From Holophagae bacterium (lineage in GTDB: Bacteria; Acidobacteriota; Holophagae; Acanthopleuribacterales; Acanthopleuribacteraceae), in contig JAUIFE010000009.1 of assembly GCA_030429565.1 (NCBI GenBank), forward strand, positions 62,001-126,000: DNA of 64,000 nt, given 5' to 3'. Both the position numbers and the translations under genes were made by a program. This document shows, piece after piece, positions 9,265 to 17,538 of this stretch. A model generated the notes under the pieces. The model did no database searches, had not been told where the DNA came from, and saw only the letters and a list, made by a program, of their open reading frames with translations. Each line of letters begins with the position of its first letter. Position 1 is the first letter of the stretch.

Positions 9265-9771
9265 ATGTTAGGGCTTTTTTTGATGGCGGCGTTACTGCAG
9301 CCCGCGCAATCCTTATCCGGTCCGCGCGGTTTCGATTTCTTTTTGGGCGAATGGCAGGCCGAACAACGCTGGCTCCAAGATGATTTGAGCTACCAAGCGT
9401 TTACCAACCGCGTGCAGGTGACCAAGCTGCTGCAGGGTTTCGGCATTCAGGACGACAACTTCCAACCCAGCGACGACGGTGAGGTCTATTTCGGAACGGC
9501 GCTGCGCGTGTACGATCCAGCCGAGGACCGGTGGATTTGTCGCTGGTTCGACGGTCGCAAACACAAGCTGGGTGATGACTTTTACCTCCAGGCGGACAAG
9601 GGCGGGTTTACCGGCACGATCGACGGCGAAGACCACCACGGCAAGTACCGCGACCACATCCGTTTTTTCGCGATTAGCCCGCATCGTTTCAAGTGGGAGA
9701 TGATCCGCCGTTATCAGGGCCTGGACCGAGACTTCCTCGTCGGTGAGATCACCTACACGCGCGTCAAATAA
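9265..9771 (+). CDS. Small secreted protein, DUF1579-like
   Basis: A 168-aa protein starting at the ATG at 9265, which has GAGGTGA upstream and opens into a short signal-like stretch (MLGLFLMAALLQPAQS). The body (FDFFLGEWQ..., FGTALRVYDPAEDRW, GTIDGEDHHGKYRDHI) resembles DUF1579/lipocalin-like proteins that begin with a 'GxW' strand. The gene is divergent from the histidine kinase gene. Function unknown; possibly binding of a small hydrophobic ligand. Confidence 0.75.
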   Translation: MLGLFLMAALLQPAQSLSGPRGFDFFLGEWQAEQRWLQDDLSYQAFTNRVQVTKLLQGFGIQDDNFQPSDDGEVYFGTALRVYDPAEDRWICRWFDGRKHKLGDDFYLQADKGGFTGTIDGEDHHGKYRDHIRFFAISPHRFKWEMIRRYQGLDRDFLVGEITYTRVK

Positions 9772-9910
9772 GCGGCACACTAAGGCGGGCCGTGGTGGTG
9801 TAACGGGAACAAAGGCACGGGTTCCTTCGGCGCGGCAGCTACTGGTGGATACAAGCATCAATGAAAGGGTGACGACGGCCAAGCCGGCTCCGCCAAAGCT
9901 GCCCCATCAG

Positions 9911-9966
9911 CATTTTTCCTTCCCAAAAGCCTTTCGCCCTAAGAAGGTTTTTGGGAAGGAAAAATG
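9911..9966. repeat. Palindromic element, copy 1
   Basis: Perfect 18-base inverted repeat (CATTTTTCCTTCCCAAAA and its complement) with further CCTT/AAGG pairing towards a loop of about 10 bases. A close relative sits at 28216-28268. No transposase is attached. It could be a REP/MITE-like element or a structured RNA hairpin. Confidence 0.85.
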
Positions 9967-10139
9967 CCTTTCAGTGAGGATGGTCGAGGCATAGACCGGG
10001 CAGGCCGTCCGTTGGCAAACCAGGACGCTGTGCTTCAAAGGGAAAAAGATTTCGGCGCATTGGCTGAAGGCGTCTCGGAGCGGGGTTTTTCGGGCTGATG
10101 GGTGTTGCCTCGCTAGGTGTGAATTGTTCCTGAACTCTG

Positions 10140-10251
10140 CCGGGGCATCCACAACCGTGGGTGTCCTGGCTTTTTTTGCTGGCTTTTTTTGCCGGGGCAT
10201 CCAAGACCGTGGGTGTCCTGGCTTTTTGTGGTGGGTGTCCTGGCTTTTTTG
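10140..10251. repeat. Imperfect short direct repeats (GTGGGTGTCCTGGC units)
   Basis: Two copies of a unit of about 36 bases beginning CCGGGGCATCCA and ending GTGTCCTGGCTTTTT (10140-10176, 10192-10227), plus a third partial copy (10230-10251). No coding potential is evident. Confidence 0.75.
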
Positions 10252-10640
10252 TGTGTGTGATCGAGCCGCGAGCGTGGGTGTGCCGTTTTATTCAAAAAAG
10301 CGCGAAGGATTTCTTGCCCGGTTGGTTACTTACCCTTTGAAAGGCCGGGATGTCGGCGGTATTGCGCGCGCCGTCCTCCCGTGCGTTCCTGCGCTATGTT
10401 ATGCCACCCGCCTTGTTCGCGGCGGTGCCGCCGTTTTTACGCGTTACCCCCCAGACGCCCTGCACGCCGCGAACAAGGCTTTCGATCAAACCTCAGCAAC
10501 TGGGCTCGTCCCAGACGGACCCGAACCGCCCCCCGTGACGCCGCCGCCCCTTAGCCGGCGTCGCCTGGCCGGCCTGTGCCTCGGTGTAGGTCGAGGTTGG
10601 GCCCTGTCACGAGATGAGCCCTGTTCTATAAGGATGTGTC

Positions 10641-12425
10641 ATGTTAATGAAATGGATCTTTGCCGCTTTTACTTTGCTTGCCGTCTGCCCGCTGCTCGCG
10701 CAGCACACCTATGTCATGCCGCATTTCACCGAACGCCAAGGTGATTGGTCGACCCAGCTTTCGCTGGTGAATGCCACCGGCGCCGCCACCGCTGTAACCC
10801 TTACCGCCTACAGCAACGACGGCACCCTGCTGGCCGAACACGAGCAGTGGTTGGCGCCGCAGGCCGGCCTCCATCACAGCTTGCCCACTTTGTTCCCCAA
10901 CCTCGCCGAAGATCGCGGCTGGTTACAGATAAAAAGCAGCGTCGCCGAGCTGGCAGGTTTGATGACCTTCACCTCGCTGCACGGCGGCGGTACCGCCAGT
11001 TTGCCGCTGGGTGAAACACCCGCGCCGGGATTGCTTTTCCCGCTGTTGGAGCACCACGGCGCGCGCCAGAGTGGGTTGGTGCTGACCAATCCAGGCGACA
11101 CGGCCGCCATTGCCACGCTGCGCCTGATTGACCCAAACGGCGCGGTGACCACGCAAACACTGAACCTGGCCGCACGCGCCAAATGGGTCGGCATGTTGGC
11201 CGATTTGCTGCCCGAGGCCACGCCCGCGCGCGTGTCCGTCGCCGTCAGCGCCGATCAGCCGCTGGTGGGTTTTGCATTAACATTCCAAGACGCCGTGTCC
11301 CAAATTTTTGCCGTGCCCGCCACCGCGATCGATAACCGCGCCGAACACGAATGGCGCCAATTGGTGCAACAACAATACGAGGCTTGTGCCGTGCAAACCG
11401 GTTTGATTGCCGGTTACCAAGTGGGCGACGCCGCGCCCGTTATCGCCGCCACCGGTTTGGCTGATGTGGCTACCGGTGTGGCGACGCGGCCCGATACCAT
11501 CGCCGAGATTGGCAGCGTGACCAAAGGATTCCTCGCCGCCGCGTTGTTGCTGCTCCAAGAAGAGGGCCGCATCGATTTGGACGCACCGGTGGCGACCTTT
11601 CTCGACGGCATCCCCGGCGGCGACCTCATCACCACGCGCATGCTGTTGAACCACACCAGCGGTTTGCCGGAGTACACCAACACGGCCGCGTTTGTTGAGG
11701 CGCTCGAAGCCGCCTATGCCGGCGCGCCGATGTGGACCGTCGACGAAACCATCGACTTCGCGTTGACACAGGACGTAAACTTCGCGCCAGGCGCCGATTG
11801 GTCGTATTGCAATACCGGTTACTTAATGGCCGGTAAAATCGCCGAGCAGGTCAGCGGCCAAACGCTCGGGCAACTGATTCGCCAACGCATCTTGGAACCC
11901 TTGGGCATGGGCGACACCTACCTGGGTGGCCACGAAACGCTGCCGGAGCGCGCCACGCCGTACTTCTGGATGGAAGAAGAACAAGTTTTGCTGGACGTTG
12001 CGCCGGTGGGTTTGGGCTGGGCCGGTGCCGCCGGTGGTTTGGTTTCGACCAACCAGGACTTAATGCGCTGGGCCAAGGGTCTGTTCGAAGGTGAACTGTT
12101 GCAACCGGAATCATTGGAACAAATGCTGACGGCCGCGCCGCAGTCGGGCGACGACGGTTACGGTTTGGGCATGGGTGTCGGCGAGATTAACGGCGTGACC
12201 GTTTACAGCCACACCGGCCAGACCTTTGGTGGCACGGCGTATCTCTTGTACCTGCCGCACGCAAAAGCCGTGTTCACCATGACCGCCAACATCGGCCAAT
12301 TCGACCAAGCCTTTTTCGACTTACTCAACCTGGCGATGGCGCCGCATTTAAGCGACGTTGCCAAAAACCCCACCACACAATACTTGAAAAACTACGAAGC
12401 AAACCTGCCGATCCTCATGCGCTAA
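10641..12425 (+). CDS. Secreted class-C beta-lactamase-fold serine hydrolase with N-terminal beta-rich domain
   Basis: A 594-aa protein with a signal peptide (cut near LLAQ). Residues 22-230 form an all-beta region of unknown family (TYVMPHF..., repeated TxLSLVN / SGLVLTN strands). The C-terminal 350 residues are a beta-lactamase/D-aminopeptidase domain with SVTK (Ser292, Lys295), YCN and HTG motifs. The AAGGATG ribosome site precedes the ATG at 10641. Such enzymes act as esterases, peptidases or transpeptidase-like hydrolases; a true antibiotic-resistance role is not implied. A second enzyme of the same fold lies at 14787-15839. Confidence 0.88.
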   Translation: MLMKWIFAAFTLLAVCPLLAQHTYVMPHFTERQGDWSTQLSLVNATGAATAVTLTAYSNDGTLLAEHEQWLAPQAGLHHSLPTLFPNLAEDRGWLQIKSSVAELAGLMTFTSLHGGGTASLPLGETPAPGLLFPLLEHHGARQSGLVLTNPGDTAAIATLRLIDPNGAVTTQTLNLAARAKWVGMLADLLPEATPARVSVAVSADQPLVGFALTFQDAVSQIFAVPATAIDNRAEHEWRQLVQQQYEACAVQTGLIAGYQVGDAAPVIAATGLADVATGVATRPDTIAEIGSVTKGFLAAALLLLQEEGRIDLDAPVATFLDGIPGGDLITTRMLLNHTSGLPEYTNTAAFVEALEAAYAGAPMWTVDETIDFALTQDVNFAPGADWSYCNTGYLMAGKIAEQVSGQTLGQLIRQRILEPLGMGDTYLGGHETLPERATPYFWMEEEQVLLDVAPVGLGWAGAAGGLVSTNQDLMRWAKGLFEGELLQPESLEQMLTAAPQSGDDGYGLGMGVGEINGVTVYSHTGQTFGGTAYLLYLPHAKAVFTMTANIGQFDQAFFDLLNLAMAPHLSDVAKNPTTQYLKNYEANLPILMR

Positions 12426-12622
12426 CCCAAGGCCTGACGGAGCGGGCGGCTGCGAGCCAGAAGGTTCGCAGCCGGAAGCGCATTTCCGAATATTGCAAAA
12501 GGCAGAAGGTCTTGAGCTCGAAGCGATCACCGAGATCCCTGCTAAGTGTGCGGCGGTTTAAGTTCTCCATGTCATCCTTCCGAAAACGGTCGCCATCCCG
12601 ATATATAGCAACAAGGTCGGAA

Positions 12623-13534
12623 TTATCGGATGGGCTGCATGGTTTCACCATCTTTAATCCAAAAAGTTTCGGTGCTGTTGAAAACCGGAATTAAACGGTC
12701 GTCACCCTTTTCTTCTCGCTTTTTGAAGTTTCCTTGGTTATCGAAGTGATCCCAGTAAACAGTGCCGTTGCGATCATTTTTTGTGATCTCGACAATATAC
12801 CCTGTGCTGGTTTTGGCGACATTGCGGAACATCGAGCGAAAAGGGAAGTCAATGCCCTTGTAAGTGATCGAAGGGAAGGTCTCGATATTTGCAGAGAGAA
12901 TTTGCTCTAGGCCTTTTGTATCTTTTTCTGATTCGGGGAGTGAACTGTAAACCTTTATCTGGTACGCCTGCTCGTCTTGGAAGACATCAGATACAAAGAA
13001 GTGGTTGTGGTGTTGAACGACGTGGGTGCCATCCTGCTTGTTGGTTATAGGAATCTTGGGTAGGACCTGCCATTGGTCGTCGACTAATTGCAAATCGAAA
13101 TACATATGGCTTGCATGACGGCCAAAAAAGAGGAAGCGGTTTTTGTTGACGAAGGTGCCGCTTGGTAGATACGTGATGCCAACACTTGAATAAGGTAAAG
13201 CGGGATAGTTTTTGCGGGGAAGGTCGTTGAGTTTGTGGTCAAAAGCATGGATATTCCGGAGGCCGGATTTTACAATGATTTCGTCGGGTGTAATCGCGAT
13301 AATGGTTGGCGTATCGAGTTCACCTGGCCCTTGGCCTTGTTTATCCAGTGTTTTAATGATGTTACCTTCTGCGTCGAACAAGGAAAGTGTGTGATCAAGA
13401 GGACTGCACAGCAGGTAATTCACACCGACCTTGTGAAGTGTGGCAACATCGGGTTTGAAGACCTTTAAATTGAGGAGGTCAAACGATTGAGATGTCGGGA
13501 AGAGTGCCCAGATCATGAAAAACAAAGCCATCAT
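12623..13534 (-). CDS. Secreted 6-bladed beta-propeller protein
   Basis: A 303-aa protein with an N-terminal hydrophobic signal (MMALFFMIWALF). The motif GQGPGEL after a blade strand (GNIIKTLDK) is typical of the 6-bladed beta-propeller (NHL/DUF4221-like) family. Catalytic residues are not evident. It lies downstream of, and on the same strand as, the Cys-rich mini-protein pair; the 108-base gap contains a hairpin. Function unknown. Its codon use is more AT-rich than the flanking genes, as for the mini-proteins, suggesting a shared accessory origin. Confidence 0.75.
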   Translation of the reverse strand: MMALFFMIWALFPTSQSFDLLNLKVFKPDVATLHKVGVNYLLCSPLDHTLSLFDAEGNIIKTLDKQGQGPGELDTPTIIAITPDEIIVKSGLRNIHAFDHKLNDLPRKNYPALPYSSVGITYLPSGTFVNKNRFLFFGRHASHMYFDLQLVDDQWQVLPKIPITNKQDGTHVVQHHNHFFVSDVFQDEQAYQIKVYSSLPESEKDTKGLEQILSANIETFPSITYKGIDFPFRSMFRNVAKTSTGYIVEITKNDRNGTVYWDHFDNQGNFKKREEKGDDRLIPVFNSTETFWIKDGETMQPIR

Positions 13535-13566
13535 TGTGTCCTTTGTGTGGAATTGGAAGGGAGGAA

Positions 13567-13608
13567 CAATCCTTAGCCCCAGATGGTGTTTTTTGTGGCT
13601 AAGGATTG
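13567..13608. repeat. Perfect 12-bp inverted repeat between Cys-rich genes and propeller gene
   Basis: CAATCCTTAGCC (13567-13578) and its complement (13597-13608) enclose an 18-base loop. No U-tract follows, so it may be a weak terminator, a processing hairpin or an operator for the propeller gene. Confidence 0.6.
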
Positions 13609-13642
13609 CTGTTGGAAAAATTTTAGTTGGGCTTAATGAAAG

Positions 13643-13879
13643 CTAGTAGTGTAGTGGATCTTTTTGAACATGAATGCCGCTGCCGCTGCCGCTAATTCGG
13701 CAGCCTTCTGTACATCCTATACTACAGCCCCATTCACAAGCTGCGAAATCTCGATAATCGCCTTGTGGACAAGTGCCGATACAAATCTCCATGCACCGTT
13801 CAATACATGGTGTTGCAATGGAGAAGCATGGGACGAGCAACGTAAAAAGAAGAAAAAGAATGAACATTTTTGTTTTCAT
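13643..13879 (-). CDS. Cys-rich secreted mini-protein 2
   Basis: A 78-aa protein starting at the ATG at 13879, where a classic signal peptide begins (MKTKMFILFLLFTLL). The mature part carries eight Cys in two symmetrical CX3CX3CX3C blocks separated by ten residues, then a Gly/Ser linker and a KDPLHY end. The spacing places Cys on one face of two helices, suggesting a disulfide-locked helical hairpin. It is a paralogue of the upstream gene (13908-14153), with 28 nt between them, so the two are probably one operon. I know no family with this exact pattern. Export is inferred; bacteriocin, adhesion or RiPP-like roles are possible. Confidence 0.75.
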   Translation of the reverse strand: MKTKMFILFLLFTLLVPCFSIATPCIERCMEICIGTCPQGDYRDFAACEWGCSIGCTEGCRISGSGSGIHVQKDPLHY

Positions 13880-13907
13880 AAAGTTAAACCTCCGTGGGTT
13901 GTGGCAG

Positions 13908-14153
13908 TTAATGCCACATAGGATCTTTGCTTTCTGTTGGGCGATCAGTGTCACCGGATCCCCCGCCACCCATATCGCAGCCGATGGTGCATCCGTGTCC
14001 GCAACCGTTGAGACATGCTGCGTAAATACGATAATCGCTAGCAATGCATTGTTTTGCGCAAATGTTCATGCAGCGTTCGAAGCAGGCGCCTGCGTTTACG
14101 GGGCTGCTTGTATAGAATGCGGTGAAGATGAGAAGTAAGCTGATTTTTTTCAT
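13908..14153 (-). CDS. Cys-rich secreted mini-protein 1
   Basis: An 81-aa protein from the ATG at 14153 (AGAGGT upstream), with signal peptide MKKISLLLIFTAFY and a cut near VNA. The mature part has the same eight-Cys layout as its neighbour: CX3CX3CX3C, ten residues including SDYR and YAAC, CX3CX3CX3C, a Gly-rich linker, and a KDPMWH C-terminus. Conservation of the cysteine pattern, the AAC junction and the KDP-aromatic tail, with other positions varied, indicates selection on a fold. Function unknown. Confidence 0.78.
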   Translation of the reverse strand: MKKISLLLIFTAFYTSSPVNAGACFERCMNICAKQCIASDYRIYAACLNGCGHGCTIGCDMGGGGSGDTDRPTESKDPMWH

Positions 14154-14577
14154 GGAGACCTCTTTGTGTTCTAAGAGAGACAAGTTCGGAAATATGAAAA
14201 GACCTAGGGATCATGTGGCCGGCTAATGTAGGGGCGACCTCTAGTGAATAACGCGCAGTATGAGAAAAAAGCGTCAGGAGGAAATTGAAAAAATAAGTGC
14301 AGTGGCTTCTGCTGCCGTTTTGTTAAGGGTTGAGATGAATTAAAACAGCTTTATTATCCTGATTTAGGTTTATTCGAGAGCTGGGCCAAAGTTTGTGGCG
14401 GTTCCTTCTCTTGGGGTGAGCTGAAGGTTGGGGTTTTTAAGGAGGAATTGAAAATAGGGCTCTTGTCAAAATGGCTGAGGCCTGTGGGCGTGTTGTCGAA
14501 TTGTCCCCTTAGGTTGGATCTATTTCAAGGGGTGAGGTTAGGGCAACGCGGGGTGTCATGTGTAGCGGTGAAATCTA
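14154..14577. other. AT-rich intergenic region upstream of the mini-protein operon
   Basis: About 420 bases that should contain the minus-strand promoter of the Cys-rich pair. It is AT-rich (for example 14280-14370), but I could not fix a convincing -35/-10 pair. Confidence 0.5.
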
Positions 14578-14778
14578 GTGATACGGACGCACTTTCACGC
14601 GTTGTTGGAAGCGTGCGGGTTTTATGTGTACGATGCCGTGCCCGGCGAATCACGGCTGTATCGTGACGGCGATGCCGTTTATGGCGGCCCGTTCCGCGAT
14701 ATCGATTTGGTTTACGGAACGCCGTTGCACCTGCTCCAGCCGCCCTTTTTATTCGTCGGCGGTTTGGATGCCTTGTGA
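14578..14778 (+). CDS. Small hypothetical protein or gene fragment
   Basis: A 66-aa frame with a GTG start and GGTGA 6 nt upstream. Composition is protein-like (acidic, aromatic; RDGDAVYGGPFRDIDLVYG) and unlike a random shadow frame. No signal peptide or known domain. It ends 8 nt before the convergent serine hydrolase gene. It could be a small real gene or the tail of a decayed one. Confidence 0.4.
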   Translation: MIRTHFHALLEACGFYVYDAVPGESRLYRDGDAVYGGPFRDIDLVYGTPLHLLQPPFLFVGGLDAL

Positions 14779-14786
14779 GCACTTGG

Positions 14787-15839
14787 TCATGAACCTTTGT
14801 TTCTGAGAATTTTGACGATGCGGTCGTAAATGATGCCGGTGATCATGATCGATTCGGCGCCGGTGGTGTTGACGAACTGGATGACGACGGTGTCGATGTC
14901 GGCGTGGTAACGCGCCACGCTTTGGTAACCGAGCACCCAGCCGGTGTGGCCGAGCGGGTAGAATTCGGTATACAGCCGTTGTTCCTCTTTGTTGAGCAGG
15001 CTGCCATCGTTGAGGGCGCGCACAAAGGTGCCGACATCTTGCGCGCTTGCGACCATCGCGCCGGCGGCGGTGACGTGGGTCGCCTCCTTGAAATCTTGGT
15101 CGTAGGGCAGGTGATAGCCGCTAACGAGGTCTTCGCGCGGGGCCTCTTTCAGCCAGGTGAAGGTGCGTTTGAGGTGGTGCGGCGTCAGGATCTCTTGGCG
15201 GATGAAGTCGCGGTGGGAATAACCCAGCACCTTGTCGATTACCTTGCCGATCAGCAGGAAGTTGGTGTTGCAGTAGGCGTATTGGGTGTCGGGTTTGGCG
15301 TAAGCGGGGTGATCGAGGACCAGGGCCAGCGTCGCTTCGACCGTTGCCGGCGGGCTGGTCCAATCAAAGGCGGCGAGGTCGGTGTAATTGGGCAGGCCGC
15401 TGCGGTGTTGGAGCAGCATTTTGAGCGTGATTTGGTCGGCGTATTCCAGCCGGCCGACCAGGTCGGGAAAGTGATCGGCGACGGTGTCGTCCGGCGATAA
15501 ACGGCCGGCGTGGATGAGTTTCACGGCGGCGACGGCCACGTACATCTTGCTGATGCTGGCAATTTTGAAGAGGGCATGTGGGTCGGCGGGTACTTGGCCG
15601 GCGCGGTCCTTCCAACCGGCGGCGTAAAAGGCGGGTTCCCGGCCGGTTTGGTCGACGTAAACGATGATGCCGGCGAGGTCGTGGTTGATTGCGTCGTCGA
15701 CCTGGGATTGGACGCTGTCGGGCAGTGGTGCCAGCCACAACAGGATGCCGTCCCATGGTGGGAAAATAATGATGCTGATCAGGGTTACAAAGAAAGCGAT
15801 GATACGGAGGATGAAGATCACGCGTTTTTTGTCCGGCAT
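14787..15839 (-). CDS. Membrane-anchored class-C beta-lactamase-fold serine hydrolase
   Basis: A 350-aa protein with an N-terminal membrane anchor (residues 7-27, IFILRIIAFFVTLISIII) and a beta-lactamase/penicillin-binding-protein-like domain. The motifs are SISK (Ser95, Lys98), YCN and HTG. The ribosome site is weak. Likely periplasmic peptidase or esterase acting on D-amino-acid peptides, esters or similar; substrate unknown. It shares the fold but not the beta-rich N-terminal domain of the enzyme at 10641-12425. The SUKH-like gene lies 68 nt upstream on the same strand. Confidence 0.88.
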   Translation of the reverse strand: MPDKKRVIFILRIIAFFVTLISIIIFPPWDGILLWLAPLPDSVQSQVDDAINHDLAGIIVYVDQTGREPAFYAAGWKDRAGQVPADPHALFKIASISKMYVAVAAVKLIHAGRLSPDDTVADHFPDLVGRLEYADQITLKMLLQHRSGLPNYTDLAAFDWTSPPATVEATLALVLDHPAYAKPDTQYAYCNTNFLLIGKVIDKVLGYSHRDFIRQEILTPHHLKRTFTWLKEAPREDLVSGYHLPYDQDFKEATHVTAAGAMVASAQDVGTFVRALNDGSLLNKEEQRLYTEFYPLGHTGWVLGYQSVARYHADIDTVVIQFVNTTGAESIMITGIIYDRIVKILRNKGS

Positions 15840-15907
15840 GGATTGAGGCCTTTGGGTTGCTTGGGAATGGCTACGAGCCTAGCATTCGTGTGGCCGTGCG
15901 ACCAAGC

Positions 15908-16498
15908 TTAATAAAGCAGGGCGGCCAAAGCCTCAAAGCTGTCGCAGACGGGTTCGGTCACTTGATGATCCTGCCACGATTCCCTGTTATCCCAGGTGAC
16001 GATGCCGGGTTGCGTTGGGTTGCTGTAATCAAAACAAAGTAGGTCGAAAGAAGCCATGTCCTGGGGCGGGATACCGTCGGTGTCAATGGCGGCGAAGGCG
16101 AGCAGGTGAACGCCGATCCGTTCCCAAAAGTACCCGTCGTCTTGAGAGAACCGTGTCATGTGGTAATCGAGGCGCAGGTCGTTCTCGGGTTGCGCCGGCT
16201 CGGCGACACCGTATCGCCAGGTGGGTGTGATGGGGCCGTGTAGGTCTTGGGGTTCCAGGAAGTTCAGGAACAGGCCGATGAACCGTTCGGTATTATTTTG
16301 AGTTTTGAAACGGTTTTTGACCGGCGTGCCGCCGTGGTGTTGTAACACGAAACCTGTGTAAGCTTGGGGCAAGCACGGCGGTGGTTGGGTGGGGTATTCG
16401 GCCAGGTAGCTTTCTTGGAAGCCGGCTTCAAAAGCGGCGATGCGCTGTGCGGGGCAGGCCGGCAAGCAGGTGTCGGGGATGCAGGGGATGAGGACCAT
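15908..16498 (-). CDS. SMI1/KNR4 (SUKH)-like protein
   Basis: A 196-aa cytoplasmic protein. The C-terminal half has the SUKH pattern: an acidic strand IGVHLLAFAAIDTDGI, then FDLLCFDYSN, a valine/tryptophan strand PGIVTWDN, and a final helix VCDSFEALAALL. SUKH domains are frequent immunity proteins against contact-dependent or polymorphic toxins, though some have other regulatory roles. No toxin gene is recognisable next to it. GGAG lies 6 nt before the ATG. It sits 52 nt downstream of the alpha/beta hydrolase gene, probably cotranscribed. Confidence 0.75.
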   Translation of the reverse strand: MVLIPCIPDTCLPACPAQRIAAFEAGFQESYLAEYPTQPPPCLPQAYTGFVLQHHGGTPVKNRFKTQNNTERFIGLFLNFLEPQDLHGPITPTWRYGVAEPAQPENDLRLDYHMTRFSQDDGYFWERIGVHLLAFAAIDTDGIPPQDMASFDLLCFDYSNPTQPGIVTWDNRESWQDHQVTEPVCDSFEALAALLY

Positions 16499-16550
16499 GG
16501 CGGACTCCGTCGTGGCGGGTTCGGTTTTGATTCGCGCGGTAATGGGTCGC

Positions 16551-17243
16551 TCAGGGGAGATGGCGTTCGTGCCAGTTCAGCACGTTGGCCCAAGCCTGGT
16601 GCCAATCGGATTCGCGCATGCTGTGTTCGCTTGCGGGGAAGTTGATCCATTGTTGGCGCTGTGGGTTGGCTTGGTAAAGGGGCGCGAGTTTTTCGTGGAA
16701 GGTGGCCGCATCGCGCCAGTCGACGATACGGTCTTTGCCGGCGGTCTGCGAGAGGATGGCGCTGGGGTAAAAATCCGCGTGGCGGTCGGCGACGTATTTG
16801 GGTGTGGCGATCATGGGGGTGGCCGAGACGATGCGGGGATCCAGGGGGATGGCTTCGTAGCAAATCAAGCCGCCCATCGAGATGCCGACCATGCCGGCTT
16901 TGCCGTTGGGGAGCAGGCCTTGGGCGGCGAGCGTGTCGAGGATGGAGGGGATTTCGGCCGCGCTTTGTTGGACGAGTTGGCGGAAATGTTGTTCCCAATC
17001 ACCGCCGGGCCCGAATTTGTTGTCCCAGTCGGGATCACGCCGGCGGCCGTGGCCGGCGTTGTCGAGGCCGATGGCGAGGAAACCGCGTTCGGCGAGGCTG
17101 ATCAGCTCGCGTTGGTTGACGGAACAATCGACGGAAAACCCGTGAAAAAAGAGGACCGTGCCTTTGGCGGCGGCGCGCTCGGGTTGGTCGCGGCACACCA
17201 GCAGGCCGGGCGCCGGGCCCCATTGGTTTTCTTGAATGAACAT
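16551..17243 (-). CDS. Alpha/beta hydrolase (dienelactone hydrolase-like)
   Basis: A 230-aa soluble hydrolase. The oxyanion region HGFS follows the second strand (GTVLFFHGFS), the nucleophile elbow is GISMGG, the acid is probably in AGKDRIVD and the catalytic His in SEHSM. An extended LDNAGHGRR segment is typical of the family. Substrate cannot be told. It is the first gene of the leftward run hydrolase, SUKH, serine hydrolase. Confidence 0.88.
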   Translation of the reverse strand: MFIQENQWGPAPGLLVCRDQPERAAAKGTVLFFHGFSVDCSVNQRELISLAERGFLAIGLDNAGHGRRRDPDWDNKFGPGGDWEQHFRQLVQQSAAEIPSILDTLAAQGLLPNGKAGMVGISMGGLICYEAIPLDPRIVSATPMIATPKYVADRHADFYPSAILSQTAGKDRIVDWRDAATFHEKLAPLYQANPQRQQWINFPASEHSMRESDWHQAWANVLNWHERHLP

Positions 17244-17399
17244 GGCGGCGTGTCCTTGGACGGTAGTGGAAGGGGTCAGGGCTCCATTGTGAAACCTGGC
17301 CAGGGGTGATGCAATGCGAATGTGGCGCGGGCGCTGGTTTCGGCGCCGGCCGAAACGGGTCGCGCCGATGTCTAGTGAACATAAAAACCCGGGACATCG

Positions 17400-17538
17400 G
17401 CGGATTGGCTAAGTGTTTGGTTTGAGGCAGGTTGATGAAAAAGGCTCCAAAATAAAAGTGTAAAAAAAGGGTTGACATTAGACATCTGCATTTTTGGGCG
17501 CTTAACATGCTGGTTATGAGTATGTTAAAACCCTAAGA
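17400..17538 (+). promoter_or_regulatory. Putative CRISPR leader
   Basis: AT-rich stretch immediately before the first repeat, in contrast to the GC-rich flanks, with an internal TTGACA at 17473-17478. Repeat degeneration is at the opposite (right) end, so this side is the expected leader and promoter end of the array. Confidence 0.65.

Larger units (their letters stand above)
9772..10640. other. Long intergenic region rich in repeats
   Basis: About 870 bases with no gene I can support. It contains a long perfect palindrome (9911-9966) and short tandem repeats (10140-10251), described separately. The long plus-strand frame crossing 10124-10744 is out of frame with the real gene that starts at 10641, and its sequence is low-complexity. 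Confidence 0.6.

Noticed and set aside
10124..10744. 206-aa plus-strand frame across the repeat region
   Set aside because: Overlaps the 5' end of the serine hydrolase out of frame and has repeat-derived composition.
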